From Schistosoma haematobium (Eukaryota > Platyhelminthes > Trematoda > Strigeidida > Schistosomatidae): DNA of 64,000 nt. The translations under genes and the position numbers were made by a program. Of this stretch, positions 13,609 to 25,636 are shown piece after piece (the first letter of the stretch is position 1; each line of letters begins with the position of its first letter). The DNA lies in contig NC_067197.1 in the NCBI RefSeq assembly GCF_000699445.3, positions 23,605,809-23,669,808 of the forward strand, written 5' to 3'. A model generated the notes under the pieces. It saw only the letters and a list, made by a program, of their open reading frames with translations, was not told the DNA's origin and searched no databases.

Positions 13609-14640
13609 CTCTCATACAAAACAAATTAATCGTAAAATCAGTTTATGTTTAAAAGAATCGTTAAAGTTGACCATGATTAAAACATGAAAAAAATGAGAAA
13701 GGAAATGTTGCAAAAGAACATTTGAGATTGTTTACATTCTCTTTTTTTTCAATTAATTGGTTTGGAGTGCATAATTTAATTAGAGTACTTTCTATTTGTA
13801 TATAATCATCTTCATTACAAGTAATACAGTAACTTCTGGGCACCTTTAACTTTCAAGATAGAAGATAACGAAATTTTCAGTAACTTTTATATTCACATGA
13901 TGATTGTTGTTCTCTATCAAACCCTATGATAATTTGAATTAGAATATTCTCTTACTTGGTGCAAAAAATTTCATGTTCACTTGTCAATAGGTGTCATTCC
14001 CTAAAATTACAATGTGTATTCCAATCCAAAGTACGAGTATGAAATTCGCATTTTTTTAAAGCGGGACAGATATTAACTTTAACATAAAATTGCTGAATAT
14101 CAATGAATAATATGGTTAAAAGGGGTTTTCTTTTTTACAGTGTAATGGAAGAAATAATCATTTGGTAGATGCTATTATTGAGGGAACGATTATAAAGGAT
14201 TTTATCAGTATGAATTGTCCTACAAGTTTCATAGATATTTGAACAGGATTTAAGTAAGACCAACTTGGATTTAAAAATAATTAGAGATGAAATTTCACCA
14301 GGTTTTTAAAAAAAAACATGTTTCAGAAGGCCTATGTCTTAACACATCGAACAAGACCAATGACTGAACTACTTATAACCTACTCGACAACGGGTATCAT
14401 ATATTGGTTAGGTACATTTATTCCATTTAACTTTAACTATATTAAGAAATAAAGTGACTGCATTTTCTTGAAGACTCATTCAAGAAGTTTGAACAAAGTG
14501 TTGCTAGTTGCTAGTTTGGTATTGTTATATCCGGGCGAAGATTAAATCACGAGTAACTTCTAAGACATATTAATTGATTAATATTATCTATACATTCTTA
14601 TGGTATAACTATTCAATGATTAGATTATGTATATTTATAT
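13609..14640. other. Noncoding AT-rich stretch
   Basis: No gene or repeat recognised. Confidence 0.55.
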
Positions 14641-15060
14641 TCCTCTTATAATAAGCTTTATTTTGACCCATAATTTATTATTGTACGATTTACGGTTCTG
14701 AAGCTATGTTGAGTTTATTGACTACTGCTTCCCACATTCACAGTCACTTTCTGACTTTATTGTGTACAAATGTTATTTCCTATTTTATGGTGCGTTGCGA
14801 TCTGTTTGTTTGATATATAAACCCAGTGTATGTTTGAAATAAATGATTCTATTCTATTCGCATATTGGAAGCTGGTATTGTTGTTCTGAACTCAAGTGGA
14901 CGGGCTAGGCGTACTTAGGACCAATAAGGACGCTAAACTGCTCATACCGGTTGAACGTCATTGGTTCTGGCACAGTGCGAAGATTGTATAAGTCGTATTT
15001 TAATTGGTGGATAAATCACGTGATAAAAGCCGGATATAAAGTCATAACAGGTATTTGTAA
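14641..15060 (+). mobile_element. Possible solo LTR or LTR fragment
   Basis: A TATATAAACC box (about 14812) and AATAAA (about 14839) occur 27 bp apart. A more GC-balanced run follows (GGACGGGCTAGGCG, CTGCTCATACCGG). This is compatible with an LTR promoter, poly(A) site and leader. No matching second copy is in the window, and no terminal TG...CA or target duplication was confirmed. Confidence 0.3.
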
Positions 15061-15834
15061 AAGTAACATCTTCGTACTATTATAAATCAGTTGATTCGAT
15101 GAAATATCAAGCAATATTATAATAGAAATGATGCTATGATTATTGAATAAACTTCTAATTATCAATAGGATAAATATTAAATGAAAGAATCACTAACCAA
15201 CTTAGTGTTTATATCAGAAGATGAAAACTGTCATTTTTCTGTACGATAAATCTAATCGAGAGATTTATGACATAAGAAAAGTTTTTTTTTTTAAAAAAAT
15301 GGATAAAGAATACGATGACAATGGTTAATATATGATTGACTTATACCATTTTTATTGATATATGATTTATCATTATTAATGGGTAAATAGAATGTTTAGT
15401 AAAAAGACAATCAGATATGTGTTAGTTTCTAAGTTCATATTTATAACAAGGGTTGATAAGTACTTCCACTAATATATACACAAATATAAAGGAGTATGTC
15501 TTACAGGAACACCTTAATCAAAACGATATGATATTTATCATGATTAGAATTGTTTTGGATTGTATTAAACATTCTACTTTGTTTCTCTAAACTATTTAAA
15601 CTCGTTTTAAAATAATGTTGGATAATGCCATTACTGAAGTAATCTGGTAAGGATGAAAATACATCAAAATAGATTGATCAAAATTAAATCCTTAACATTA
15701 ACAATCGTAAATCTGATGTATATTATTGGCAATATTTATAAGTAACATAGCATATTTAAATTTGTTAAATGAGAATAGTCACAATTGTATTACTGATTAT
15801 CAGAATGGGTTTCGTGAATATTTTAGTAATTTCA
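15061..15834. other. Noncoding AT-rich stretch
   Basis: Nothing recognised. Confidence 0.55.
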
Positions 15835-15880
15835 ATAGTCGAAATGAAGAGTCGATTGAAGTTAGATCACTATGGAAAAC

Positions 15881-15942
15881 TTGGAAGCATTGGACGGCCG
15901 TTTCGTCCTAGTATGGGACTCCTCAGCCGCGCGCATCCACGT
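15881..15942 (-). ncRNA. Hammerhead ribozyme, family B, core intact, stem I weak
   Basis: The minus strand reads CUGAGGA, stem II GUCC/GGAC, GAAA, ACGGCCGU and GUC. Stem I bases GCGCGG and CAAUGC pair only partly. Confidence 0.7.
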
Positions 15943-16131
15943 GGAGTTCAACCAGGTCTGTTGTGAGATATCAACTCACTGAAGACAATGGTGTACGGCG
16001 GCGCGACTTTGTGGATTGGTTGAAGTTAGGCATTAACACCGTTGGATGCCAGCCAGCTCAGTGGTGTAATGGTTAAGCGCTCGCGCGCGAGACTGATAGG
16101 CCCTGGATTCGAATCTCGCGGGGGGGGATCG

Positions 16132-16191
16132 TTGATGCGCATCGCTGAGGAGTCCAACACTAGGACGAAACAGCCGTCCAGTGCTTTCAGG
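16132..16191 (+). ncRNA. Hammerhead ribozyme, family B, core intact
   Basis: CUGAGGA is at 16145-16151, followed by GUCC AACACUA GGAC, GAAA and GUC. Stem III is ACAGCCGU, with one A-C mismatch. Stem I (GCAUCG/CAGUGC) has one mismatch and one G-U. Confidence 0.7.
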
Positions 16192-16245
16192 TATTTCATG
16201 GTGGTCTAGCTTCAAATGACTCATAATTTCAACTATTGGAATTAA

Positions 16246-17154
16246 TAATTAGCAACAACGAAATTATCACGGACTTTTTAACAATTGGTATGGTCGAAGG
16301 ATTTCTCTGCACACACAAAACTAAATGATATTCATTACTGTTTGTTGAGACACAACAAACGATTGAACTGATGACAACAATTCATCATTCAACTTTAATA
16401 GGAAAACAGTTGGGAAGAGATAGTTGGTTAGTAACAGCACAAACACTATCATCAACAATCTGAGCCTATAACGATGAATAATTTCGTAATACTGATATGT
16501 ATTAGTTAGAGACTGTCAACCTATATAGTCTTACTCAAACACAGTAGGTGTATGAACATTAGACAGGCTGATTTAGACGTAACCAAACAGTAATAAGTAG
16601 CACTGATATTACCAACTTCCTTGACATAAGGTCTGACTATTGATTTAATCAATTCCCGTTTTTTTACTTTATAAAATGTTACATAGGTACCGATCCGATC
16701 ATACTTCCCTTCCCCTCCAAAAGTTTTTTCTTTGATAATACTCAGCTTAGAATAAGGTGTTTAAACATCTAATCAGTTTCTATGGTTGTTGAACCAAACA
16801 CTTGCGAGTGTATCAAGTACAAAAATGATCAATTTGTTTAAAATAAGCAAAGATATATGTCAAAATAAAATCTAAAAGTGAAGAAGAAATTACACAGAAA
16901 GGTTCATTTTTGACAGGTAACATCCTGATAATTGTCCGGAAGAAATGACATGAGATTATTGATTGCTTCTTGGTTCTTTGTAGTAATCGATTCAATTAAC
17001 AAGTCTGTCGTGAAATTTGAATATTTTAACTTACATACGACGTATGGAATTGGTTAAATACTCTTTGGGTAATTTTAAAACTAAGACAAATCAACTCCTC
17101 ACTGCGGCCTTGGTTTTAAAAATTCTCCATCGTAATTTAATAGTTGAATTCATG
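16246..17154. other. Noncoding AT-rich stretch
   Basis: Nothing recognised between the two family B composites. Confidence 0.55.
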
Positions 17155-17495
17155 AATTAATTGAAACTAGACCACCATGGAAAACCTGGAAGCACTGGAC
17201 GGCCGTTTCGTCCTAGTATGGGACTCTTCAGCAGTGCACATCCACGATTCCGCCCGTATGATTCAAACCTAGAATCTATCGGTCTCATGGATTGGTTGAA
17301 GTTAGATATTAACACCATTGGATGTCCGCTCAGTGGTCCAGAGCTTAAACGTTTGCGCGCAAGATCGATAGGTTTGAATCTCACTGGTGGGATCGTAAGA
17401 TGCGCACTGCTGAGGAGTCCCATATTGGGAGGAAAAGGTCGTCCAGTGCATCCAGGTGCCCCATGGTGATCTAATTTCAGTTGACTCATGAACTT
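17155..17495. mobile_element. Family B hammerhead retroposon, short inverted composite
   Basis: A minus-strand ribozyme with tail (17155-17270) faces a plus-strand unit with a degraded A box (CCGCTCAGTGGTCC, about 17327), B box (GGTTTGAATCTC, about 17371) and a second ribozyme-like segment (17400-17455). In the latter CUGAGGA is kept but the stem II closing pair is G-G and stem III is broken. The unusual length of open frames here (110 codons minus, 102 plus) reflects ribozyme and tRNA-like sequence, not protein. Confidence 0.85.
17186..17245 (-). ncRNA. Hammerhead ribozyme, family B, intact
   Basis: The minus strand reads CUGAAGA (complement of 17225-17231), stem II GUCC/GGAC with loop CAUACUA, GAAA and stem III ACGGCCGU. 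The cleavage triplet is GUC (complement of 17198-17200). Stem I GCACUG/CAGUGC is perfect. All core positions fit. Confidence 0.87.
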
Positions 17496-18918
17496 TATAC
17501 AGTTTATTTAGTATTAAATACGAATTATAAATCATTTCTAGACAAATGCGAGGAATAAATCGATTAAAAATGAATCTAAGTTTCTATGAAAGTATGCATA
17601 GTTTTATGTGAAAATAAAGTAATAATAGAAAAGCCAAAACAGAAACAAAATAGTAATCACTTTTGATTTCTCCATTCGGTGGAATACAGATTAAATATGA
17701 ATTGTTCTGATTGTAAACATTAACTGATCAATAAATTCTATTCCGTTCCCATAAGCAGTTACTTTTATAACCTGTAAAATTTACTTTATAAGTGGTTTGA
17801 AAAGAAAACTTAAAACTTGGCTAGGGATAAACTTTTCGTTTTTAAGTCATCTAAGTGTATTGTAATCAGTAATTGCGATCATATTTTCGTTTATTTAGTC
17901 AATTGAGTTATGTCTTTTGTTATGGTGTAATTTTTCTTTTATCGTGACTGGCTGCGCTACGTTTAAACATCCGTATTATGACGGAGTGGTATTTTCGTCT
18001 TAGAAGATTTCACATCTTTCATGTAAGCTATCAAAAACGACAGATGACGAAACACGGCCTCTAACAGAGATTATGATAGTTTAAATAATAATTTCCGCTT
18101 CATTTTGGTTAGTTGCCAGTTGCTAAGTCAAAACTGCAAACGAGGGTGGAGTTTATCTATTAAGCAGCAAATTAGTCTATTAATGGTTAGTTTTTACAAA
18201 TCTGTAACAGTTAATTAATAAATTAGAATAACACAATTTGGATACTATTTTTGATTCTGAATCTTAATCGACACTAATAAGTCATAAATTAAGTCATTAC
18301 AGAGTCCTGGTATGTATAATTCATGTTACCTGATATAAAAATTACCATTTAGACGATGATCTAGTTTTCATAGACCAGAAATTTCGCATAGTTTTCTTTT
18401 ATATTGTATTGTAATACTTTTATTGAGATCCACTTTTAACTAAATAAAGATAAGTGATGTTCATAATTTAATGTCATAATCAAATTTATTGAATGAGTTA
18501 CACTCCTTGTATATCTTCTGGTAAACCGAGACACCAATACATTAGAACCCATGGATGTAAGCAATGATATAGAAGCTCTACAATACCTTATCTAGCAGAT
18601 ATACTATGTGACGAACAGGCTGTTAGAGGTGACGTAGTCAATAACTTGTATTATTAAACATGTTCCTAATAAAGAGTTGTGCAGATTCTAAACTGATTTT
18701 AAAAAAATTCATTTAATTCCAGGTATTTCATTAACTTAATTTATGCATGTATGTATACAGTAATCGTATTTTTGTGTTGTTTTGTAAAAGAAACTTGTTG
18801 GAATACTTTGCACTGAGAATTTTATATCATACCAAACACGTAATGTTAAATAAAGCCATTAATAACAATGATAATGATTTTACTTAGAGTTTGAGCAATT
18901 GAATCTCTTAATTTTAAA
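17496..18918. other. Noncoding AT-rich stretch
   Basis: No gene recognised between the family B composite and the LINE tail. Confidence 0.55.
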
Positions 18919-21900
18919 TACTTACTTACTTACTTACGCCCGTTACTCCCAATGGAGCATAGGCCGCTGACCAGCATTCTCCAACCCACTCTGTCCTGGG
19001 CCTTCTTTTCTAATTCCATCCAATTCTTGTTCATTTCTCTCATGTCTATCTCCATTTCTCGGCGTAATGTGTTCTTTGGTCTTCCTCTTTTCCTTTGACC
19101 TTCAGGATTCCATGTGAGGGCTTGTCTTGTGACGCAGTTGGGTGCTTTCCTCAATGTGTGTCCTATCCACTTCCAGCGCTTCTTCCTGATTTCTTCCTCT
19201 GCTGGGATCTGGTTTGTTCTCTCCCACAGTACGTTGTTGCTAATAGTGTCCGGCCAATGGATCTGAAGTATTTTGCGTAGACAATTGTTGATAAACACCT
19301 GTATTTTCTGGATGGTGGCTTTTGTAGTTCTCCAGGTTTCTGCCCCATACAGTAGAACTACCTTGACATTTGTATTGAAAATCCTGACCTTGGTGTTGGT
19401 TGACAGTTGCTTTGAGTTCCAGATGTTCCTCAGTTGTAAATATGCTGCTCTTGCTTTGCCGATCCGTGCACTCACATCTGCACCAGATCCACCCTGTTCA
19501 TCAATGATGCTGCCCAAATACGTAAAGGTTTTTACATCTTCCAAATCTTCTCCGTCAATTGTGATTGGATTGGTGCATTCTGTGTTGTATCGGAGAATCC
19601 TGCTTTTCCCTTTGTGTATATTGAGACCTATTGCTGCTGAGGCTGCTGCTACACTGTTCGTCTTCTCCTGCATCTGTTGTTCCGTTTGGGATAGAAGGGC
19701 CAGATCGTCTGCGAAGTCTAGATCATCCAACTGCATCTTAGATGTCCATTGTATCCCGCGCTTCCCTTCAGACGTTGACGTCTTCATGATCCAGTCGATC
19801 ACCAGGAGAAAGAGAAAGGGTGAGAGTAAGCAACCTTGCCTAACACTGGTCTTCACTTCAAACGACTTTGTCAACTGTCCTCCATGCACGATTTTGCAGT
19901 GTAATCCATCATATGAGTTCTGCATGATATTGACTATCTTCTGAGGCACGCCGTAGTGTCGAAGAAGTTTCCATAGTGTTGGTCTGTCCACGCTATCAAA
20001 TGTCTTTTCGTAGTCAATGAAGTTGATGTAGAGTGATGAATTCCATTCAATTGATTGTTCCACAATGATCCGTAGAGTTGCAATTTGGTCTGTACACGAT
20101 CTATCCTTACGGAATCCTGCCTGTTAGTCACGAAGTTGGGCGTCTACGCAGTCCTTCATCCCGTTTAACAATACCCTGTTGAAGACTTTTCCCGGTATTG
20201 AGAGACGAGTGATGCCCCTGTAGTTATCACACTTGCTGAGATCGCCTTTCTTCGGTATTTTGATCAGGAGTCCTTCTTTCCAGTCTGTTGGTACTTGTTC
20301 CTCATCCCAAATTTTGCTGAAGAGAATGTGGAGTATCCTTGCAGTTGCCGCTACGTCTGCTTTTAGTGCCTCTGCTGGGATGTTGTCCGGTCCTGCTGCT
20401 TTTCCACTCTTGAGTTGTCTGATGGTCATGCTGATTTCTTCAATTGTTGGTGGGCCAACATTGATTGGGAGGTCCGTGGGTGCTGCTTCGATGTTGGGTG
20501 GGTTCAGTGGAGCTGGTCGATCCAAGTGTTCTTTGAAGTGTTCTACCCACCTGTTTTGTTGCTCTTCAATGTTGGTGATTATCTCGCCTTCCTTGCTTTT
20601 CACTGGTCGTTCTGGTTTGCGGCGATTTCCAGAGAGTTTCTTTGTCGTGTCATACAATTGTCTCATGTTTCCTTCTCTTGCAGCCTTTTCCGCCGTCGTT
20701 GCTAAATCTTCCACATATTTACGTTTGTCGGTTCTGATGCTCCTCTTCACTTGTTTGTTTATTTCCGTGTATTCAGCTTGTGCTTTGGCTTTTTCTGCTC
20801 TTGTTCGGCTGGTATTGATCGCTGCCTTCTTGTTCCTCCTTTCTTGAATCTTATCCAGTGTATCAACAGTGATCCATTCCTTGTGGTGGTTCTTCTTGTG
20901 ACCCAGGACCTCATGACATGTTGAAGTGGTTGCCTCTTTGATCCCCTTCCAGTTGCTCTCCACAGTAGTTCCTTTTCCATTGAGTAGATCATGAAAGGCC
21001 TGGAACTTGTTGCTGAGGACTATCTTGAATTTGTTGAGTTTGCTAGTATCCTGGAGAAAAGCCGTATTGAACTTTTGTGATATTGTCCGCCCCGTTGTGC
21101 AGTGCTTCTTGAGTTTCAATTTCATCTTGGCGACCAGTAAGTGATGATCTGATGTTATATCAGCTCCTCTCTTGGTTCTCATGTCCTCTATAGTCCTCCT
21201 GAACGTTTCGTTGATGCAAATATGGTCGATTTGGTTTTGTGTAGAGTGATCCGGTGAAGTCCATGTGGTTTTGTGTATGCGTTTATGTGGGAATATGGTG
21301 CCGCCTATGACCAGCTTATTGAAGGCACATAGATTTGCAAATCTCTCACCGTTTTCGTTTCTTTCTCCCAGTCCGTGTCGTCCCATGATGTCTTCATATC
21401 CAGTGTTGTCCGTTCCAACCTTGGCGTTGAAATCTCCCATCAGAATGGTCAGGTCGTTTGTTGGGCACTTCTCGACGATTGACTGCAGTCTATTGTAGAA
21501 TTGATCTTTAGCGTCTTCATTGTAGTCGTTGGTAGGCGCATAGCATTGGATGATGTTCATTGAAATGCCCTCTTTCTTTGTTTTAAACGAGGCTTTGATG
21601 ATCCTTGGTCCATGAGATTCCCATCCTATAAGTGCGTTTTGTGCTTGTTTGGACAGCATCAATGCAACTCCTTGTGTATGTGGTGCATTTTCTTCTTCAT
21701 GGCCGGAGTATAACAGGAGCTCTCCTGAAGTTAGTCGTTGTTGTCCAACTTGTGTCCAATGTGTTTCACTGATCCCAAGTACCTCTAGGTTGTATCTTCT
21801 CATTTCTGCAGCAATTTGGAAGGCTCTTCCGGTGTCCCACATTGTACGAACATTCCATGTACCTAAATAAATGGTCGCTCTGGTTGTCAGAAGGGGCATC

Positions 21901-22142
21901 GGCCTCATAACTTCCGAAGGAATTCGGCTTTCATCATGAGGCGTCATAATTCTTCTAAATGAAGATCTTCTGACTCCCAGGGCAGAGTTTAAAAGGTTTG
22001 AATAATTTTTCTGGTTAGCGTTTTTTAGCGAGTTAGTTTTCTACGGGATGGGGACGCTAACCCCATGCCCAACCCTCCTCCTTTATCCGGGCTTGGGACC
22101 GGCAGTAGCCCCGGAGGGACTCCAGGCGGAGTTAAGGCCACT
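18919..22142 (-). mobile_element. Near-full-length RTE-like LINE
   Basis: The element includes the ORF above. At its 5' end (about 21948-22142) is a relatively GC-rich leader with GGATGGGGACGC and GGCGGAGTTAAGG stretches, sharply different from the AT-rich flanks. At its 3' end, a few bases past the ORF stop, is a short (TAAG)n tail (about 18919-18937), the microsatellite tail typical of RTE elements. A target-site duplication was not identified with confidence. The LINE sits directly next to the family C retroposon pair at 22195-22830. Confidence 0.85.
18930..21947 (-). pseudogene. RTE-clade LINE ORF (AP endonuclease + reverse transcriptase), one in-frame stop
   Basis: This is a single reading frame of 1005 codons encoding the polyprotein of a non-LTR retrotransposon that nicks target DNA and copies its RNA there. 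The AP-like endonuclease lies at about residues 26-260, with GTWNVRTM, GISETHW, MGDFNAKVG and SDHHLLVAKMKL. The reverse transcriptase follows, with KSGKAAGPDNIPAEALK (about 513-529), WKEGLLIKIPKKGD, the catalytic FADD (about 745-748) and a YLGS turn. The C-terminal segment is basic ([12 protein letters not shown], then DRVGWRML). The frame is broken once, by TAA at 20124-20126 between LRD and QAGF motifs, probably a CAA-to-TAA change. Otherwise there is no frameshift, so the copy is young. The family resembles schistosome SR2/SR3-type RTE elements; the exact family name is not certain. It lies just outside the 3' end of the K2P gene, on the same strand. Confidence 0.92.
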
Positions 22143-22365
22143 TCAATTCCTAAGTTACCTAGATAATTATTACCTTTCTCGATGTGACTGATTTATAAAT
22201 CACAATTGATTGATCATTGGGTGGTGATCAATGTCATGCTTGTCTAGTCCTTATTAGTGCAGATCGAATGCTATCGATCATGTTGCAATGTGGCCACCAG
22301 TCTAGGTGACTCGACACTGAGGGCACTATGTATTGAGATTTAGATGGTGGTTGGAGGTAGTCAAC

Positions 22366-22421
22366 AGGAAACCCTGGACCCGGGTTTCGTGCTACTTGGC
22401 ACTCGTCAGCAAGGTGTACCT
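22366..22421 (-). ncRNA. Hammerhead ribozyme, family C, intact core
   Basis: On the minus strand the core is CUGACGA (complement of 22403-22409). Stem II is GUGCC-AAGU-AGCAC, then GAAA (complement of 22385-22388), stem III ACCCGGGU and cleavage after GUC (complement of 22377-22379). Stem I pairs ACCUUG with CAGGGU, allowing one G-U. All invariant core positions are present. Confidence 0.88.
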
Positions 22422-22744
22422 GTAATCTTGAGGGAACTGATGCTCCTTGGCGGATTCGATCTCGTGTCACCCAGCTTCACAGTCAGAGACGTTACCACTG
22501 AGCTATCCGAGTCGTGACTAACCTCCTGTAGGACTGAGATGTAATCACAATTGATTGATCACTGGGTGGTGATCAATGTCATGCTTGTCTAGTCCTTATT
22601 AGTGCAGATCGAATGCTATCGATTACATCTCAGTCCTACAGGAGGTTAGTCACGGCTCGGATAGCTCAGTGGTAACGTCTCTGACTGTGAAGCTGAGTGA
22701 CACGGGACCGGATCCGCCAGGGAGCATCAGTCCCCTCAAGATTA

Positions 22745-22799
22745 CAGGTACACCTTGCTGACGAGTGCCAAGTAGCAAGAAACCCGGGTCCAGGGTTTC
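22745..22799 (+). ncRNA. Hammerhead ribozyme, family C, one stem II mismatch
   Basis: The core CUGACGA is at 22758-22764, followed by GUGCCAAGUAGCAA, GAAA, ACCCGGGU and GUC at 22788-22790. Compared with the facing copy, the last stem II base is A instead of C, which breaks the 10.1-11.1 pair next to the core. Confidence 0.8.
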
Positions 22800-22830
22800 C
22801 TGTTGACTACCTCCAACTACCATCTGATTT

Positions 22831-24625
22831 ATAAATGTTAGTCTGTATGATTTCTTCCTTTCTTGTTTGCCAATAAATCATCAAAATGTTGTCAATTTTG
22901 CTCTTTGAATAATTACTTTAAGATTAGGTAAGTTTTCTAGTCCTGTTAACTTAATTATTAGTATCCTAAAAAATTTTTTATCTTGTCGATTGGTGTTTTC
23001 ACTGTTGCTTTCTGAAAATGTAGCCACATTATGATGATTCAGTCCATATCGTCAAATAACTAGGCCTTAGTATGATGAACGTTTGGTTCAACGATAAAAA
23101 GTCAAATTCCTCTAATAGTAACCCTTTATTATACTTGTTTGTGTTTCAGTTTTTCAATGAAATGAAACAATCGAAGTTTATAACATCGTGTTTTTTGAAA
23201 GTAGGTTTATAAAGTTGAATACTCTATGGAACAACCTATAATTATTTGAAGCAGTTTTGGGCAAATACTCTGTATAATCAAATGCATCTATCTTCATTAC
23301 TTTATTTAAACAAATATTTCCTTACTGAGTAAAAGAACTACTATGCAATATTTAAAAGTAATGATAAACAGAATAACATCAGTCAGTATATGTTCAAGTA
23401 GAACAAGGAATTTTGAACATAACATATAAAGAATTGCATAACACTGCTTTTATCATAAAATTCATTTATAAAGATCTAGAATATATATGACAGAACAGCA
23501 TTTACAAGAATGACTAATTATCATTCGATCACTTATAAACCAACTGTCTAGTTTTCATTCTATAATGTATGTGAAAGATGTGGTATCGTAGATCATTTGT
23601 ATTGTTCTTTACATGTATGACTTACATTGTCTCAATGCTTCATCCCACTAATGTATATATATTAGTTGGTTAAAACGAAAAGGAAATGAGAAAACCTATT
23701 TGTATTCAGAAAACAGATTGTTTAGAAATTAAATTGGATTGAGATATTGAAAGAAAATGTTTACAGGTATCTACCTGTAGTTGCAAATCAGAATAATTAC
23801 TACTTCAAGCAAAAAATCAAAACACTTCTTGTCTCACAATCATATATATACATGAATACTTTGCTTATCCATGTTATAACTAGTTATCATTTCTACATTT
23901 TCATTAATAACTGAATATTAATCTTTACGTATTAATAATATGAATGTTATATTCATTAATTACGTAGTTGTATTGGTTTTAATAAAAACATTATACTCAT
24001 TTCATTCTAATTACTAATATTCGCGTGAAGTTTCCCACATTGAATGTGAATGGAAGAAGGAATAGAATTATATGTAAATATTTATATTAGATGTATTTGA
24101 ATGTACTATGAATAAAGGTTCCAAATACTAATTATGTCTTCTTGACAATACAGATAAGTATTTAGAAAATAAGACTAAAGGATAGAACAGGTCAACATAT
24201 ATAATAAACATGAACAATAGACTCTTATAATGGTTCTTAATATACATATTTATTGCACTAAAATTTATAGATACCTTAAAATCACAACTACAGTTTTACA
24301 TTTGAAAAGCAATGATTTATTATTTCTATTATTTTATCATTGAGATGATTGAGTTCATTGTTATTGTTAATTAATGTGTACAACGTTAAATTTTAAACTG
24401 ACTTTGATCAAATCATTATGTATATTATAAAATTGTTAATAATTAGAGGCACATTGAATAAAAGCAAACACATAAACAAATAAATTAGAATTAATGAACA
24501 TTTAAAGAGAGAAATGGTGAAGTAAATTAGTGAAGACAATTTTCAGAATGAATAATAATCAAGTAATCATAAGTATTATTATTTTTTCTAAAAAAAAGGA
24601 GGTTTTCACCATAGAAACAAAATAT
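22831..24625. other. Downstream flank and probable 3' UTR of the K2P gene
   Basis: AT-rich, with no open frame of note. The part next to 24625 is probably 3' UTR, as candidate minus-strand AATAAA signals lie at 24249-24254 and 24316-24321. Confidence 0.5.
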
Positions 24626-25458
24626 TTAATCTTCAACTAAACCAACTTTATAAGCAAATCGTCTAAATTTAGTTTTTACTTCTTCTTGCATTAAATTAAA
24701 TGACATAGCAACCATAGATAAACCAAATAATAAATAGAAACAACAAAATACTGGTTTTGTAGAATTTTCTTGCCATTTATCAGTTTGTATACCGGGAACA
24801 AAATCACCAAATCCAATTGTTGACAATGTAATAAATACAAAATAACCTGATTGTAATAAATTCCAATTTTCCCATTTAGCAAATATAATTGCACCAACTA
24901 TCATATAAATAAAAAATACTAATAATGTTAACCATATTGGTACGTGTACTCCTTTATTTTTTCTTTCTTTTTTTTGTATACCTGATGAAATAATTGATTG
25001 TGAACTAGTTAATGTATGTAGAATAGATTGAGCTCGTTTTTCAAATCTTGCTGTATGATAATCATTTAAAGTTAATCGATTAATGGATTCTTTTGATATC
25101 GATTTATTCGAATCAATATGATGATTGATTATTGATGTTTCATTATTTTCTCCTAAAGTATTATGTAATTTTGGTAGTTTATTTTTACGATTATTTGGTA
25201 ATATTCTTTTTGTTAAATGTAACTGTTCATCTCTTGTTATTGGTAATATTGATTGAGTATGTTGTTGTTTAGTTAACTTCTTTTTAATACGATGTTGATG
25301 ATATTTAAAACATGAATTTGAATAAATAATTCGTACAGTATTAGCTAAAAATCCACCAAGATTAGTTAAACATAAAAGTACTAATGGTATACCAAATAAT
25401 GCATAAATTACAGTTATTGCTCGTCCAAGATCGGTTTTAGGTACAATATGTCCATAAC
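24626..25458 (-). CDS. K2P potassium channel, last coding exon (P1 filter end, M2, M3, P2, M4)
   Basis: This exon continues the channel begun at 56250-57624; together they make 2208 nt, or 735 residues plus stop. It opens after a TTTCTATTTCAG acceptor, completes G459 and continues Y460-G461-H462, so the first filter is TIGYG. M2 (about 472-500) carries the K2P signature YALFGIP (477-483). A Lys- and Asn-rich cytosolic M2-M3 loop of about 130 residues follows. M3 is about 631-652, the second filter TIGFG is 672-676, and M4 (about 693-716) has CCFYLLFGLSMVAMSFNLM. The tail is short, about 19 residues, ending VGLVED and TAA. GYG in P1 and GFG in P2 is the usual animal K2P arrangement. Candidate AATAAA poly(A) signals on the minus strand lie at 24316-24321 and 24249-24254. 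Confidence 0.95.
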
Positions 25459-25636
25459 CTGAAATAGAAAATAGAAATAATTAAAAGATATTATTTAGAT
25501 CTAAAAGAATTACATTTTAAATTCTCGGAAAGAAAAGTCGGTTTAATGTTGTAGAAGAAAAATAAGCGAACGTTTTATCCAATTATAATGCTTCAGTTGA
25601 TACTCTACATGACAGACTAATCTTAGTTAAACAACC

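Larger units (their letters stand above)
15835..16245. mobile_element. Family B hammerhead retroposon, inverted composite with two ribozymes
   Basis: A minus-strand ribozyme and tail (15835-15942) face a plus-strand unit with 5' body (GAGTTCAACCAGG at 15943, GTTGAAGTTAGGCATTAAC), A box (CCAGCTCAGTGGTG, about 16055), B box (GGATTCGAATCTC, about 16104) and ribozyme (16132-16191). The tail runs to about 16245. Confidence 0.85.
22195..22830. mobile_element. Head-to-head pair of family C hammerhead retroposons
   Basis: A minus-strand copy (about 22345-22545) and a plus-strand copy (about 22622-22828) face each other, each with A and B boxes and a ribozyme. A CACAATTGATTGATCA...GCTATCGAT segment of about 80 bp occurs in direct orientation at 22201-22279 and 22545-22624. 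The minus copy has a well-kept B box (GATCGAATCC, about 22449-22468). The plus copy has GCTCGGATAGCTCAGTGG as its A box (about 22655-22672). The pair lies immediately upstream of the RTE LINE. Confidence 0.85.

Noticed and set aside
17157..17489. Overlapping open frames of 102-110 codons on both strands
   Set aside because: They cover ribozyme and tRNA-like sequence of an inverted family B element, and the translations show only repeat sequence.
19273..20847. Plus-strand open frames of 204-223 codons opposite the LINE
   Set aside because: They are antisense shadows of the RTE ORF and have no domain features.
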